44,331 nt of DNA from Syntrophales bacterium (GTDB lineage: Bacteria > Desulfobacterota > Syntrophia > Syntrophales > UBA2210): assembly GCA_030655735.1 (NCBI GenBank), contig JAUSPK010000183.1, positions 1 through 44,331 on the forward strand, in the 5' to 3' direction. Below the pieces are notes generated by a model, which saw only the letters and a list, made by a program, of their open reading frames with translations, ran no database searches and was not told the DNA's origin. Positions within the stretch are counted from its first letter, which is position 1. Every line of letters starts with the position of its first letter. Below are positions 7,974 through 15,518 of this stretch, in pieces. Both the position numbers and the translations under genes were made by a program.

Positions 7974-9575
7974 CTATTCGGGGAAAATCATACGCAGATC
8001 TTCCTCGATTTCTCTCAGCCGGTCTATCTCGGACTCCTGAATTCGGCCGCCCTTCGCCGTGAGCCGTCTCTTTAACTCCTCCAGTTCCTTTTCCAGGCTG
8101 ATGACAGTGCCGTGCATAATCTGCTGCAGGTCTTCCGGAGCCGCTTCAGGGGCTACCGCGTGGGTCACCTTCTGGGGTTCAAGGATCAGCGATTCTCCCA
8201 GTGTGGGAACATAGGCCTCCAGTTTGAGGTCTTCCCTGAGTTTGGCCGCGAGAGCCTCGCTGGCCGTCGACTCACCATGAATGACAAAGACGCGGGGATG
8301 TGATTCGGCAAAGTGCCCCGCCCACTCAAGGAGGCCCTTCTGATCGGCGTGCGCCGAGAATCCGCCGATGGTAAAGACCTTTGCCGCCACGGCGACGTCT
8401 TCCCCGAAGACCCTGACCCTCTTCTCCCCGTCCACGATCCTCCTGCCGGTGGTCCCCATGGCCTGAAAGCCCACGATAACGACGCTGGCTCCCTCTCGCC
8501 ACAGGTTGTGTTTGAGATGGTGCTTGATCCTCCCCGCGGTACACATGCCGCTCCCCGCGATGACGATTGCGGAGCCCGGCTTTTTGTTGATTGCCATGGA
8601 CTCTTCCGTCGAGGGGGTGAATTTCAGGTTTGGCATGTCAAAGGGGTCGAATCCCTTATTGACGATCTCCATCGCCTCTTCGTCGAAATCCTTTTTGTTT
8701 TTTCGGAATATCTCCGTCGCCTTGATCGCGAGCGGGCTGTCGAGGTAGATCGGTATGTCGGGGAGGGACCCGCTGCGCTGAAATTCACCCAGGATATAGA
8801 GTATCTCCTGGGTCCTCTCGACCGCGAATGCCGGGATAACCACCTTTTCGTTGTTTGATACGGCATACCCGATGGCCTCCAGGAATTCCGCCTTGCTGTC
8901 CTTGAAGGAGCGGTGCAGGCGGTTGCCGTATGTCGATTCGATAAAGAGATAGTCCGCCTGTGCGACCTCGGCGGGATCCTTGACGATCAGCTGGCTGTTC
9001 TTGCCGATATCCCCGGAGAAGACAATCTTTGTCTCTGCCCCCTCGTCATCTATCCACAGCTCTATGATCGAAGATCCGAGGATGTGTCCGGCATTGAGAA
9101 AGCGCGCCTTCATCCCCGGTTCGATGTCGATGATCTGATCCCGATTCACGGGTGAGAGATATTGAAGACTCTTCTGGGCGTCCGCTACGGTGTAGAGCGG
9201 TTCAATCCCCTTTTTACTCCTGCGTTTGTTCTTGCGAGTCTGCCATTCCGCGTCCATCTCCTGCACATGTCCCGAATCTAGAAGCATTACCTCGCACAGC
9301 TGCGCCGTGGGTGGGGAGGTGATAATCCGTCCGCGAAAACCGTCCTTGACAAGTTTGGGAATCCTGCCGCTGTGGTCGATGTGCGCATGGGTCAGCAGAA
9401 GGGTATCTATCTCCCTCGGATCGAACCCCCAGTCCGCCGAATTGCGCCACTCGGTCTGTTTCCCCCCCTGGAAGAGACCACAGTCCACCACTATCCTTTT
9501 GCCGCGGGAATCTTCGATGAGGTAGTTCGATCCCGTTACCGTCCCTGCGGCCCCCATGCAGGTTATCTTGATCAT
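7974..9575 (-). CDS. Metallo-beta-lactamase/beta-CASP family RNase-like protein
   Basis: A 533-aa two-domain protein: a metallo-beta-lactamase fold with HAHIDH (63-68), AGHILGSS (162-169) and SGDIG (187-191), and an inserted beta-CASP domain ending in GSGMCTAGRIKHHL (341-354), GFSAHAD (405-411) and VIHGE (431-435). These are the zinc-binding and CASP motifs of CPSF73-like RNA endonucleases, so a cytoplasmic ribonuclease is likely. A charged helix of about 45 residues (488-530, likely coiled coil) extends the C-terminus. It starts 19 bp after asnS and is probably the third gene of the asnA operon. The RNA target is unknown. Confidence 0.9.
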   Translation of the reverse strand: MIKITCMGAAGTVTGSNYLIEDSRGKRIVVDCGLFQGGKQTEWRNSADWGFDPREIDTLLLTHAHIDHSGRIPKLVKDGFRGRIITSPPTAQLCEVMLLDSGHVQEMDAEWQTRKNKRRSKKGIEPLYTVADAQKSLQYLSPVNRDQIIDIEPGMKARFLNAGHILGSSIIELWIDDEGAETKIVFSGDIGKNSQLIVKDPAEVAQADYLFIESTYGNRLHRSFKDSKAEFLEAIGYAVSNNEKVVIPAFAVERTQEILYILGEFQRSGSLPDIPIYLDSPLAIKATEIFRKNKKDFDEEAMEIVNKGFDPFDMPNLKFTPSTEESMAINKKPGSAIVIAGSGMCTAGRIKHHLKHNLWREGASVVIVGFQAMGTTGRRIVDGEKRVRVFGEDVAVAAKVFTIGGFSAHADQKGLLEWAGHFAESHPRVFVIHGESTASEALAAKLREDLKLEAYVPTLGESLILEPQKVTHAVAPEAAPEDLQQIMHGTVISLEKELEELKRRLTAKGGRIQESEIDRLREIEEDLRMIFPE

Positions 9576-9594
9576 GTCCCGTTCCTTTCCTGTT

Positions 9595-10977
9595 TCAGAA
9601 TTCTATGTTGTTGGGTGTTCGGGGGAAGGGTATGACGTCTCGTATGTTCGATATGCCGGTGATCAGCATGATCAGCCGTTCGAATCCCAGGCCGAACCCG
9701 CTGTGCGGTACGCTTCCGAATTTCCTGGAGTCCAGGTACCACCAGTAGTTCTCTTTGGGCAGGCCGGTTTCAGCCATTCTTGCCTCCAGGATGTCGAGTC
9801 GCTCTTCACGCTGGCTCCCCCCGATGATCTCCCCGATGCTCGGTACCAGGACATCCATGGCGGCGACGGTCTGCCCGTCCGGGTTTACCCTCATGTAAAA
9901 GGGCTTGATCGTGGAGGGGTAATCGTAGACGATGACCGGCCTCTTGAAGTGCTGTTCGGTAAGGTAGTGCTCGTGCTCGGATTGGAGGTCCTTCCCAAAA
10001 TCCACGTCATAGTCGAACTTTTCTTTGACCGTGCTCAGTATATCCACCGCCTCCCGGTAGGGGAGTCGTATAAAATCCGATGAGGCAATGTTCTCCAGCG
10101 TCGCCATCAGATTCTTGTCGACAAACCGCGCGAAGAGATCGAGGTCGTCACGGCATTCGTCCATCACGTATGCGACCAGGTATTTCACCATCTCCTCACC
10201 GAGGGCCATGTCTCCTTCCAGGTCGCAGAACGCCATCTCCGGCTCCACCATCCAGAATTCGGCGGCATGCCGGCGGGTGTTGGAGTTTTCGGCCCTGAAG
10301 GTGGGGCCGAATGTGTATACATCGCCCAATGCCAGGGCGAACAGCTCGGCCTCAAGCTGCCCCGACACGGTCAGGTTCGCCTGCTTCCCGAAAAAATCCA
10401 GGGAATAATCCACCGATCCGTCCGTCTTCGGGATGTTGTTAGGGTCGAGTGTACTGACCCTGAACATCTCCCCGGCCCCCTCGCAGTCGGAGGCGGTGAC
10501 GATGGGGGTGTGGATATAGGTAAATCCCCTTTCCTTGAAGAATCGGTGGATGGCGTATGACACCTCCGACCGGATCCGGAATGCCGCTCCATACTTGTTC
10601 GTCCGCGGCCTGAGGTGCGCTATGCCTCGCAGAAACTCGTCGCTGTGGCGCTTTTTCTGGAGGGGGTATGAGTCCGGGGCGATGCCGATGATCTCTACAT
10701 CATCGGCCTGTATCTCCCATGCCTGCCCTGTGCCCTGTGACGCCACCAGTCGTCCGGTGACGGCCACCGCGCTCCCCGTCGACAGCTTCAGGATGTCGGC
10801 GTAGTTATTCAGGCCCTGCTCAGCGATGACCTGCACGTTCGCAAGGCATGATCCGTCGTTGATCTCGATAAAGGAGAATCCCTTTGAGTCACGTCTGGTC
10901 CTGACCCACCCCTTGATCAGAATAGCATCTGAAGGCGAGTCTGATTTTAGGAGTTCGAATATCTTCGTGCGTTTCAT
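9595..10977 (-). CDS. asnS: Asparaginyl-tRNA synthetase
   Basis: A 460-aa class IIb aminoacyl-tRNA synthetase that charges tRNA-Asn with asparagine. The N-terminal OB-fold anticodon domain (about 1-105, with VRTRRDSKGFSFIEINDGSC) precedes the catalytic core. Motif 2 is FRAENSNTRRHAAEFWMVEPE and motif 3 is GFGLGFERLIMLITG, followed by the Asn-type ending IRDVIPFPRTPNNIEF. Its presence shows that Asn-tRNA is made directly here rather than only through a GatCAB amidotransferase. It begins 15 bp after asnA, so asparagine synthesis and charging are co-expressed. Confidence 0.96.
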   Translation of the reverse strand: MKRTKIFELLKSDSPSDAILIKGWVRTRRDSKGFSFIEINDGSCLANVQVIAEQGLNNYADILKLSTGSAVAVTGRLVASQGTGQAWEIQADDVEIIGIAPDSYPLQKKRHSDEFLRGIAHLRPRTNKYGAAFRIRSEVSYAIHRFFKERGFTYIHTPIVTASDCEGAGEMFRVSTLDPNNIPKTDGSVDYSLDFFGKQANLTVSGQLEAELFALALGDVYTFGPTFRAENSNTRRHAAEFWMVEPEMAFCDLEGDMALGEEMVKYLVAYVMDECRDDLDLFARFVDKNLMATLENIASSDFIRLPYREAVDILSTVKEKFDYDVDFGKDLQSEHEHYLTEQHFKRPVIVYDYPSTIKPFYMRVNPDGQTVAAMDVLVPSIGEIIGGSQREERLDILEARMAETGLPKENYWWYLDSRKFGSVPHSGFGLGFERLIMLITGISNIRDVIPFPRTPNNIEF

Positions 10978-10992
10978 GATACGACCATCCTC

Positions 10993-12033
10993 TTATAATA
11001 GAAAAATCTTGTTTTTACGACACCGCTCAACCATGTCATCTGGCCATATGCTTGCCTGTATCTCGCCGATATGGGCTTTTTTCAGGTAAAACATGCAGAG
11101 CCGCGACTGGCCGATTCCACCGCCGATGGAGAGGGGCAACTCTCCGGCCAGGAGACGCCGGTGAAAGAGCAGATCTTTTCGGTACGTGTCACCCGTAATC
11201 ACCAGTTGCCTGAGAAGGGCCTCCTGGTTTACCCGGATCCCCATGGAGGAAAGCTCATACGCGCAATCGAACATTGGATAGTGGACCAGGATATCTCCGT
11301 TGAGCCCCGTGCGTCCGCCGCCGGTGGGGGTAGACCAGTCGTCATAATCGGGGGCGCGTCCGTCATGCGGTTTGCCGTTTTTCAACTCTCCTCCGATCCC
11401 TATGAGAAAGATGGCCCCATATTCCTTGCATGCGATATTTTCCCGCTCTTTGGGGGTGAGATCGGGATACCGGTCCTCCAGTTCTTCGCTGTGCACGAAG
11501 GTAATCTCTTCGGGAAGGATCGGCTCGATAACGTTCCGCCGGTAGCAGATGTACTTTTCCGTCCGCCGTATGACGTCGTATATTTTTCTGACGATACCCT
11601 TCAGGAATTCCAGATTTCGCTCCTCTTCTGATATCACCCGCTCCCAGTCCCACTGATCCACATATATTGAATGCGTGTTGTCCAGTATATCGTCCGGTCT
11701 TATGGCATTCATGTCGGCGCATAGACCATGGCCCTGTTTTACGCCGTAGTCGGCCAGCATCATCCGCTTCCATTTCGCGAGGGACTGCACCATCTCGACG
11801 CCCACATCGCCGGCGCCTTTTATGTTGAACGAGACGGGCCGTTCGATCCCGTTGAGATCGTCATTGATTCCCGTCCCCGTCTTGACGAACAGGGGAGCCG
11901 TCACGCGCATAAGCTCCAGCTCGAAGGACAGGTTGGTCTGGAAAAAGGTCTTGATCTGACCGATGGCCTTTTCCGTTTCGCGCAGATCGAGCAACGGCTT
12001 GTACTGCTTTGGGATGTACAGACTCGATTTCAT
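10993..12033 (-). CDS. asnA: Aspartate-ammonia ligase (asparagine synthetase A)
   Basis: A 346-aa AsnA, the ATP-dependent, ammonia-using asparagine synthetase with a class II synthetase-like fold. It begins MKSSLYIPKQYKPLL and carries KGAGDVGVEMVQSLAKWKR, WDWERVI and the ATP-site end GGGIGQSRLCMFYL. The ATG at 12033 is preferred because GGGAG lies just upstream and the homologous region starts here; open frame to 12129 is only leader. The usual length is about 330 aa. It is the first gene of asnA-asnS-beta-CASP, with a promoter at 12101-12129. Using free ammonia fits a cell that otherwise commits much glutamine through the genes at 20.9-34.6 kb. Confidence 0.95.
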   Translation of the reverse strand: MKSSLYIPKQYKPLLDLRETEKAIGQIKTFFQTNLSFELELMRVTAPLFVKTGTGINDDLNGIERPVSFNIKGAGDVGVEMVQSLAKWKRMMLADYGVKQGHGLCADMNAIRPDDILDNTHSIYVDQWDWERVISEEERNLEFLKGIVRKIYDVIRRTEKYICYRRNVIEPILPEEITFVHSEELEDRYPDLTPKERENIACKEYGAIFLIGIGGELKNGKPHDGRAPDYDDWSTPTGGGRTGLNGDILVHYPMFDCAYELSSMGIRVNQEALLRQLVITGDTYRKDLLFHRRLLAGELPLSIGGGIGQSRLCMFYLKKAHIGEIQASIWPDDMVERCRKNKIFLL

Positions 12034-12100
12034 ACGGCATCTCCCACTCAGACATTTTCCGTGCGCCGGGGAAGGCGCTTTTGCATAATAATACGGGCGA

Positions 12101-12129
12101 ACACTATCAAACCTTGGGATTTGTTGCAA
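12101..12129 (-). promoter_or_regulatory. Putative sigma70-type promoter for asnA-asnS
   Basis: On the minus strand TTGCAA (12124-12129) and TAGTGT (12101-12106) are spaced by 17 bp. The transcription start would be near 12094, about 60 nt before the asnA ATG. The -10 keeps only the TAnnnT bases, so the call is moderate. The rest of the 165-bp gap to the LpxR-like gene shows no other clear signal. Confidence 0.45.
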
Positions 12130-12198
12130 GATAATAGCCGGGTGCTGTTCCCGGTCCCGGCTCGCTGGCGGGTAATGGGGATCAAGGCCGGGAGGGGT

Positions 12199-13263
12199 TC
12201 AGAATGTGCAGGATACCGATATCGCGCCGTACTGCTGGTCTTTTTTCTGGGTCTTAAACTCTTTTGTCTGATAGACGTGGGCGTACGTAATCTTGAAACG
12301 GCCGGCAATGATTCCGATTCCTCCGACGAAACAGGCAACGAAATGTTCCTTATCGACGCTGTGGCTGTCCCTGAACGTGTTTCCGTCGAGCAGGATATTC
12401 CGTGCCACGGCAGTCCCGTCAGCGGCGAGGAAGAGATGGACACCGAGGCGGCGGAAGAGACGGAAGAGTCGCGGATCGCTGCTGTCCAGAGGGGCATTAC
12501 CGTCCGAACCGGGCCTTATGATATAGGTTCCGAAATCATTCGGAAGATTCCATCCGAAGCGTATTTCCCCTCCCACATTGGCCCCGGTGAAGGCGTTTCC
12601 GACACCGCCACCTATGTGGGGAATGAAGTCGTAAGTGAGACCGCGTCCGTATTCCGTCCGAAGCAGGCGCCATTTGCGCTCAAAGAAGGCATTGATGATC
12701 GGTTCATCGCGAAGCTGATGATCCCACCCCTGGGGGTCGGTTGCGGCGACCCACCGATGAGAGACTTTCTGCCCAGCCTCGACATAGGAATGAGGACCGA
12801 TGATTCCCACGTTGAATTCGAGGGTGTCCATCTGCTGTGTGTTCTTGCCATGGAATCCGACTGCCAGATATGTGATGCCGGCGTAAGGCCGTTCATCAGC
12901 CATGAGATCACTGCGCTCTATCTCCTCCGGTGTATACATGCCCTGTCCGAATGAGAACGATACGGAGCGCCGATACCCCGGTTTATTGATAAAAGGCAGC
13001 TGTTCAATAAGCGGGTAACCCCACTCGGGAACGAACGGGGTGTCTCGATGTTCCGTCAGATCGGGCGAGACCCATGAAAGCTTTATCCCACTCGTGTACT
13101 CCCGGTCCGTGTTGTAGAAGAAATCATTTTCCATATACAGGGTAAAGGTACTCATGCGCCGCGCGATATCATCTTCCGCGTGGGCCTGCCAGGGCGGGAT
13201 GAATATACAGCAGAGGAGAAATATGAAAAACAGCTTCGCAGATATAGGGCTATCCGTTTTCAC
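12199..13263 (-). CDS. LpxR-like outer membrane lipid A deacylase family protein (DUF2219)
   Basis: A 354-aa exported protein. Residues 1-29 are a signal peptide (LFFIFLLCCIFIPPWQAHA). The mature part has alternating beta-strand character and ends in Phe (SVSCTF), as outer membrane barrels do. ENDFF (45-49), YTSG (56-59) and GPHSYVE (156-162) sit where LpxR enzymes carry their catalytic Asn-Asp, Ser and His/Glu residues, so 3'-O-deacylation of lipid A is plausible. The GTG start has no obvious ribosome site, and a TTGACA-17-TAGATC promoter would start transcription only a few bases before it. The start is therefore uncertain. Confidence 0.75.
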   Translation of the reverse strand: MKTDSPISAKLFFIFLLCCIFIPPWQAHAEDDIARRMSTFTLYMENDFFYNTDREYTSGIKLSWVSPDLTEHRDTPFVPEWGYPLIEQLPFINKPGYRRSVSFSFGQGMYTPEEIERSDLMADERPYAGITYLAVGFHGKNTQQMDTLEFNVGIIGPHSYVEAGQKVSHRWVAATDPQGWDHQLRDEPIINAFFERKWRLLRTEYGRGLTYDFIPHIGGGVGNAFTGANVGGEIRFGWNLPNDFGTYIIRPGSDGNAPLDSSDPRLFRLFRRLGVHLFLAADGTAVARNILLDGNTFRDSHSVDKEHFVACFVGGIGIIAGRFKITYAHVYQTKEFKTQKKDQQYGAISVSCTF

Positions 13264-13272
13264 AATGCGTGA

Positions 13273-13301
13273 GATCTACAATAGTTTTACCGGCCTGTCA
13301 A
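13273..13301 (-). promoter_or_regulatory. Putative promoter for the LpxR-like gene
   Basis: On the minus strand TTGACA (13296-13301) and TAGATC (13273-13278) are 17 bp apart. Transcription would begin around 13266, only about 3-5 nt before the proposed GTG, implying a leaderless or near-leaderless message or a different start codon. Confidence 0.4.
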
Positions 13302-13344
13302 GCCTGATGAGAGGGCTATGTCGCCGGGGGCATTCACAATTTTC

Positions 13345-13373
13345 TTGACAGCAATTCGCAAAGGCTGTAAGTT
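13345..13373 (+). promoter_or_regulatory. Putative promoter for the TetR regulator, with an imperfect inverted repeat
   Basis: TTGACA (13345-13350) and TAAGTT (13368-13373) are 17 bp apart on the plus strand. Immediately after, TTGACCGCCTAGTTCAA (about 13372-13388) is an imperfect inverted repeat with TTGA/TCAA ends. It is a candidate site for autoregulation by the TetR protein. The -10 is weak and the palindrome has several mismatches. Confidence 0.35.
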
Positions 13374-13391
13374 GACCGCCTAGTTCAAAAA

Positions 13392-14027
13392 ATGACCGGG
13401 TGGTTTTGGGGCATGACGGGCGATAAGAAGCAGGAGCGCAGAAAGGCACTGGAGGCCCTGACGAGGCAAGGCATTCTTGATGCCGCTATCGGCCTGCTGA
13501 TGCGCGACGGTATCCAGGGCCTGACGATGGACCGGGTGGCAACGGAAGCCGGCGTTGCGAAGGGAACGCTGTACGTCTATTTCACAAACAAGGAAGAGAT
13601 CCTGGACGCGACCGTTGATGCGAGCTTTGATCCCCTGATCAGAGAACTGTCTGTCCTGTTGGATGACGATCATGCCCCTGACAGGAAGCTGGCGGAATTT
13701 TCTCTCTGCCATTTGCGGTTCTTCGACGAACACAGGGAACTGATCCGTGTTATTTTTTTCGATCGGGAGAGAATGCACTCCGAGAGAAACCATTATACCG
13801 ACAGTAGGTATCGCACCTTTGTACAGCGGGTGGCCGAGGTTCTGGATGAGGGGGTTGGGCAGGGTCTGTTTTCTCCCCTGGACTCGATGAAGGTCGCCGC
13901 CATGTTTGTCGAAGCCAATATGGGAATGGTGATGCAGCGTATCCATGACGGGATCTCAGGTGATGTTGAAAAGGACGCGCGGCAGGTTACAGACATATTC
14001 ATGGGGGGATTAAGGAACAGGAAATAA
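13392..14027 (+). CDS. TetR/AcrR-family transcriptional regulator
   Basis: A TetR-type repressor of 211 aa (or 204 aa if translation starts at the in-frame ATG at 13413; neither start has a convincing ribosome site). The N-terminal helix-turn-helix is canonical: ILDAAIGLLMRDGIQGLTMDRVATEAGVAKGTLYVYFTNKEEIL is present at about residues 28-71 (cited here as one region). The C-terminal half is the variable ligand-binding and dimer domain. It lies 261 bp upstream of the RND efflux operon on the same strand, the usual place for its repressor. The operator may be GGCATATGCC at 14185-14194. Confidence 0.92.
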   Translation: MTGWFWGMTGDKKQERRKALEALTRQGILDAAIGLLMRDGIQGLTMDRVATEAGVAKGTLYVYFTNKEEILDATVDASFDPLIRELSVLLDDDHAPDRKLAEFSLCHLRFFDEHRELIRVIFFDRERMHSERNHYTDSRYRTFVQRVAEVLDEGVGQGLFSPLDSMKVAAMFVEANMGMVMQRIHDGISGDVEKDARQVTDIFMGGLRNRK

Positions 14028-14058
14028 GGGGCAAGCCGGATTATTCAGCCGCATAAAA

Positions 14059-14152
14059 CTCCAGACTCTTGTCTGGAGATGCAGCGGTAGCCCGGAGGGC
14101 TCAAGCAGATTTAAGCTTGTAGCCCAAAGATGCCCCCGGCTCCTGCCGGGGG
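14059..14152. other. Structured intergenic segment with three small hairpins
   Basis: Between the tetR and RND genes lie two perfect 8-bp stems with 4-nt loops: CTCCAGAC (14059-14066) with GTCTGGAG (14071-14078), and CCCCCGGC (14133-14140) with GCCGGGGG (14145-14152). A smaller AGCCC/GGGCT hairpin lies between them. Neither large stem is followed by a T-run, so they are not typical terminators. They may be a small RNA, a REP-like element or mRNA-protecting structure. No known RNA family was recognised. Confidence 0.5.
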
Positions 14153-14169
14153 AGTATCACTTTAATCAC

Positions 14170-14199
14170 TTGAAGGGCGAGGAAGGCATATGCCATAAT
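14170..14199 (+). promoter_or_regulatory. Putative RND-operon promoter with palindromic operator GGCATATGCC
   Basis: TTGAAG (14170-14175) and CATAAT (14194-14199) are separated by 18 bp. The perfect 10-bp palindrome GGCATATGCC (14185-14194) occupies the end of the spacer and touches the -10, the position expected for a repressor operator. The downstream leader (to ATG 14289) contains a stem CCCCTGA/TCAGGGG at 14200-14224. That the neighbouring TetR protein binds here is inference. Confidence 0.5.
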
Positions 14200-14288
14200 C
14201 CCCTGAGTGCGAGATCTTCAGGGGTTCATTCGCAGCGTTTTGCTTCGAGGGGGTTCGTTTTGTTTATCATTTATAATAGGAGAGTCTG

Positions 14289-15506
14289 ATGCAATTCAAT
14301 AGAACTGTTTGCAAATCTCTTACATGGGGAGTGGTCCTGATGGCCCTGTTGGGTGGCTTGTTGCTGGGAGGGTGTGATGGCGGCGATCGATCACAACCCC
14401 CGCGACCGGCACCGGAGGTGGCTGTGGTAACGATTCAGCCGCAAGAGGTTATACTGACCACTGAATTGCCGGGCCGCACCTCTGCCTTCCGTGTCGCTCA
14501 GATCCGACCACAGGCCAGCGGCCTCATACAGAGACGTCTCTTTACGGAAGGATCCGATGTCAAAGCAGGGCAGGCCCTCTATCAGATTGATCCCGCCCCC
14601 TTTCAGGCGGCGCTCGACAATGCCAAGGCCGCCCTTGGCAGGGCTGAGGCCAACCTGCCTGCTATCCGGGGGCGCGCCGAGCGTTTCAAGGAATTACTCG
14701 GCGACAAGGCCGTAAGCCAGCAGAATTACGACGACGCGGCAGCCGCCCTGAACCAGATCCAAGCCGATATCCAGTATTATCGAGCGATGGTGGAGACAGT
14801 TCGGATCAACCTGAGCTACGCGCGGATCACGTCGCCCATTTCCGGCCGCATCGGCAAATCCAGCGTGACTGATGGAGCCATCGTGACGGCCTACCAGCCC
14901 GTCCCCCTGGCAACCATTCAGCAACTCGATCCTATTTATGTGGATGTGCCTCAATCCACCACCGAGGTGCTGCGGTTGCAGCGGCGGATGGCGGATGGCC
15001 GGCTTACTCACGACGGGACAGGCCAGAATGCCGTTCAGATCATCCTGGAGGACGGCACAACCTACCCCCTGAAAGGAAAACTCCAATTCCGCGACGTTTC
15101 AGTGGATCCGACTACCGGTTCCGTGATTCTGAGAATGGTCTTCCCAAATCCGAAGGGTGTTCTCCTGCCGGGGATGTTCATCCGGGCGGTGGTGGAAGAA
15201 GGGGTCAATCAACAGGCGATCCTTGCTCCTCAACAGGCCGTTTCCCGCACCCCGAAGGGAGATCCCTTTGTGCTGATCGTGGATGCCGAGGACAAGGTCC
15301 AGCAGAGAATGATCACGCTCGATCGCGCTATCGGCGATGCATGGTTTGTTTCATCCGGTCTCGCGCCAGGCGAGCGGGTGATCGTCGAAGGGTCGCAGAA
15401 GGTGAGACCCGGCGTTTCCGTGAAGGCTGTTCCTTTTGAAGCCGGTAGCGAAAAAATGAGCGAGGACAGTAACAATACAACCCCGCTGCCTGCAAAATCG
15501 AATTGA
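14289..15506 (+). CDS. RND efflux periplasmic adaptor (membrane fusion protein) lipoprotein, AcrA/MexA type
   Basis: A 405-aa membrane fusion protein that bridges the RND pump and the outer membrane channel. The N-terminus is a lipoprotein signal with lipobox LLGGC (Cys29). The biotinyl-lipoyl/barrel-sandwich parts are visible as TTELPGRTSAFRVAQIRPQ and RLFTEGSDVKAGQALYQIDP, the coiled-coil hairpin around ALDNAKAALGRAEAN, and the closing RITSPISGRIGKS. AGGAGA lies 5 bp before the ATG. It is the first gene of a three-gene operon; the pump gene starts 12 bp after its stop. Confidence 0.93.
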   Translation: MQFNRTVCKSLTWGVVLMALLGGLLLGGCDGGDRSQPPRPAPEVAVVTIQPQEVILTTELPGRTSAFRVAQIRPQASGLIQRRLFTEGSDVKAGQALYQIDPAPFQAALDNAKAALGRAEANLPAIRGRAERFKELLGDKAVSQQNYDDAAAALNQIQADIQYYRAMVETVRINLSYARITSPISGRIGKSSVTDGAIVTAYQPVPLATIQQLDPIYVDVPQSTTEVLRLQRRMADGRLTHDGTGQNAVQIILEDGTTYPLKGKLQFRDVSVDPTTGSVILRMVFPNPKGVLLPGMFIRAVVEEGVNQQAILAPQQAVSRTPKGDPFVLIVDAEDKVQQRMITLDRAIGDAWFVSSGLAPGERVIVEGSQKVRPGVSVKAVPFEAGSEKMSEDSNNTTPLPAKSN

Positions 15507-15518
15507 CGGAGGCGTGTG

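Noticed and set aside
14041..14160. A tRNA gene or known riboswitch in the tetR-RND gap
   Set aside because: There is no cloverleaf, no T-loop GTTCGA and no recognised aptamer; only independent hairpins are present.
14272..14277. TATAAT just before the RND adaptor gene as a promoter
   Set aside because: It would start transcription inside or after the AGGAGA ribosome site and has no -35; the element at 14170-14199 fits better.
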